A DNA stretch of 5,914 nt from Victivallales bacterium Lenti_02 (GTDB lineage: Bacteria > Verrucomicrobiota > Lentisphaeria > Oligosphaerales > Lenti-02), in NCBI GenBank assembly GCA_001603055.1, contig LVAZ01000484.1:1-5914 (forward strand). The letters run 5' to 3'. The translations under genes were made by a program, and so were the position numbers. The notes beneath the pieces are model-generated. The model had not been told where the DNA came from, searched no databases, and saw only the letters and a program-made list of their open reading frames with translations. This document shows, piece after piece, positions 5,762-5,914 of this stretch (its first letter is position 1; the number at the start of each line of letters is the position of its first letter).

Positions 5762-5914
5762 ATGTATATCCCCACCCCGTCCTCCCTTGTCCGCGGCAGC
5801 AGGCAGTCCCAATGTGGTGTTCACATCCGAGCTGCGGGGGTAGGAAGAGCGTTTCTTTGTCTCCTCCTGTCGCTCGCGGCCCGAAGCGCCGCCGAAGGTT
5901 CCTTCGAAATCGGC
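5762..5914 (+). CDS. Probable exported protein of unknown function, N-terminal part
   Basis: Fifty-one codons are open from the ATG to the right edge, so the gene is truncated by the window. The ATG has AGGAAG (5751-5756) five bases upstream and sits about 88 nt after a strong promoter. The product begins with a 29-residue polar, basic stretch (R11, R14, R23, R29), followed by a hydrophobic core AFLCLLLSLAA (30-40) and small residues RSAA (41-44) before EGSFEIG. This looks like a signal peptide with a long n-region, with cleavage likely after A44. C32 lies inside the core and the flanking residues do not form a convincing lipobox. No in-frame ATG or GTG nearer the hydrophobic core is available. 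The mature part visible (about 7 residues) is too short to assign a family. Placement after the pilus ATPase does not imply a pilus role, because a terminator and a separate promoter lie between them. Confidence 0.65.
   Translation, partial: MYIPTPSSLVRGSRQSQCGVHIRAAGVGRAFLCLLLSLAARSAAEGSFEIG

Noticed and set aside
5552..5824. Small minus-strand frames of 75-90 codons at the right end
   Set aside because: They cross a perfect terminator stem and a near-consensus promoter belonging to the plus strand and show no motif or ribosome-binding site of their own.
5813..5914. Alternative frame starting at ATG 5813 for the right-end gene
   Set aside because: It is open but gives an arginine-rich product without a hydrophobic segment and lacks a good Shine-Dalgarno; the 5762 frame has both a ribosome-binding site and a signal-peptide-like core.

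Overview
The window is a high-GC bacterial chromosome segment, densely packed with ordinary genes. It holds six protein-coding genes. Four lie on the minus strand on the left: an aldose 1-epimerase (partial), a class I glutamine-amidotransferase-like hydrolase, ribulokinase and an RsmB-type rRNA cytosine methyltransferase. Two lie on the plus strand on the right: a PilT/PilU-family pilus retraction ATPase and the first 51 codons of a probable exported protein. The type IV pilus ATPase and the canonical sigma70-like promoters suggest a Gram-negative-type, possibly surface-motile bacterium. A GC-rich member of the PVC group (Verrucomicrobiota/Lentisphaerota/Kiritimatiellota-like) is a guess; nothing in the window fixes the phylum.

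Layout. At 1-2879 (minus) is a compact sugar-catabolism cluster read right to left: araB, then a gamma-glutamyl hydrolase-like amidotransferase whose ATG overlaps the araB stop by 4 bp, then galM after a 14-bp gap. The 95-bp gap 2880-2974 holds the araB ribosome-binding site and part of a 14-bp tandem repeat; I see no clear promoter or terminator in it, so araB may be read through from the methyltransferase gene. At 2975-4315 (minus) is the RsmB-like gene. The 145-bp gap 4316-4460 is a divergent control region. It has a good plus-strand promoter for the pilus ATPase and a plausible minus-strand promoter for the methyltransferase, and their -10 elements overlap on opposite strands. A G8 tract lies between this promoter and the ATPase start.

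The ATPase gene (4461-5555, plus) ends in a strong rho-independent terminator with a perfect 12-bp stem. Immediately after comes the best promoter of the window (TTGACA, 17 bp, TATAAG), a leader of about 88 nt with two predicted hairpins, and a start codon with a good Shine-Dalgarno sequence opening a reading frame that runs off the end and carries a signal-peptide-like segment.

How the genes work together. Ribulokinase phosphorylates L-ribulose from L-arabinose, and the epimerase interconverts aldose anomers, so both fit pentose or galactose use. The isomerase (araA) and 4-epimerase (araD) are not in view. The role of the amidotransferase-like hydrolase in this cluster is not obvious and is the main contextual oddity. 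The methyltransferase, the pilus ATPase and the exported protein look functionally separate. I found no CRISPR array, mobile element, tRNA or rRNA, and no clearly novel multi-gene system. The points most worth a second look are the overlapping divergent promoter, the G8 tract, the PilU-like tail of the ATPase and the structured leader at the right end.
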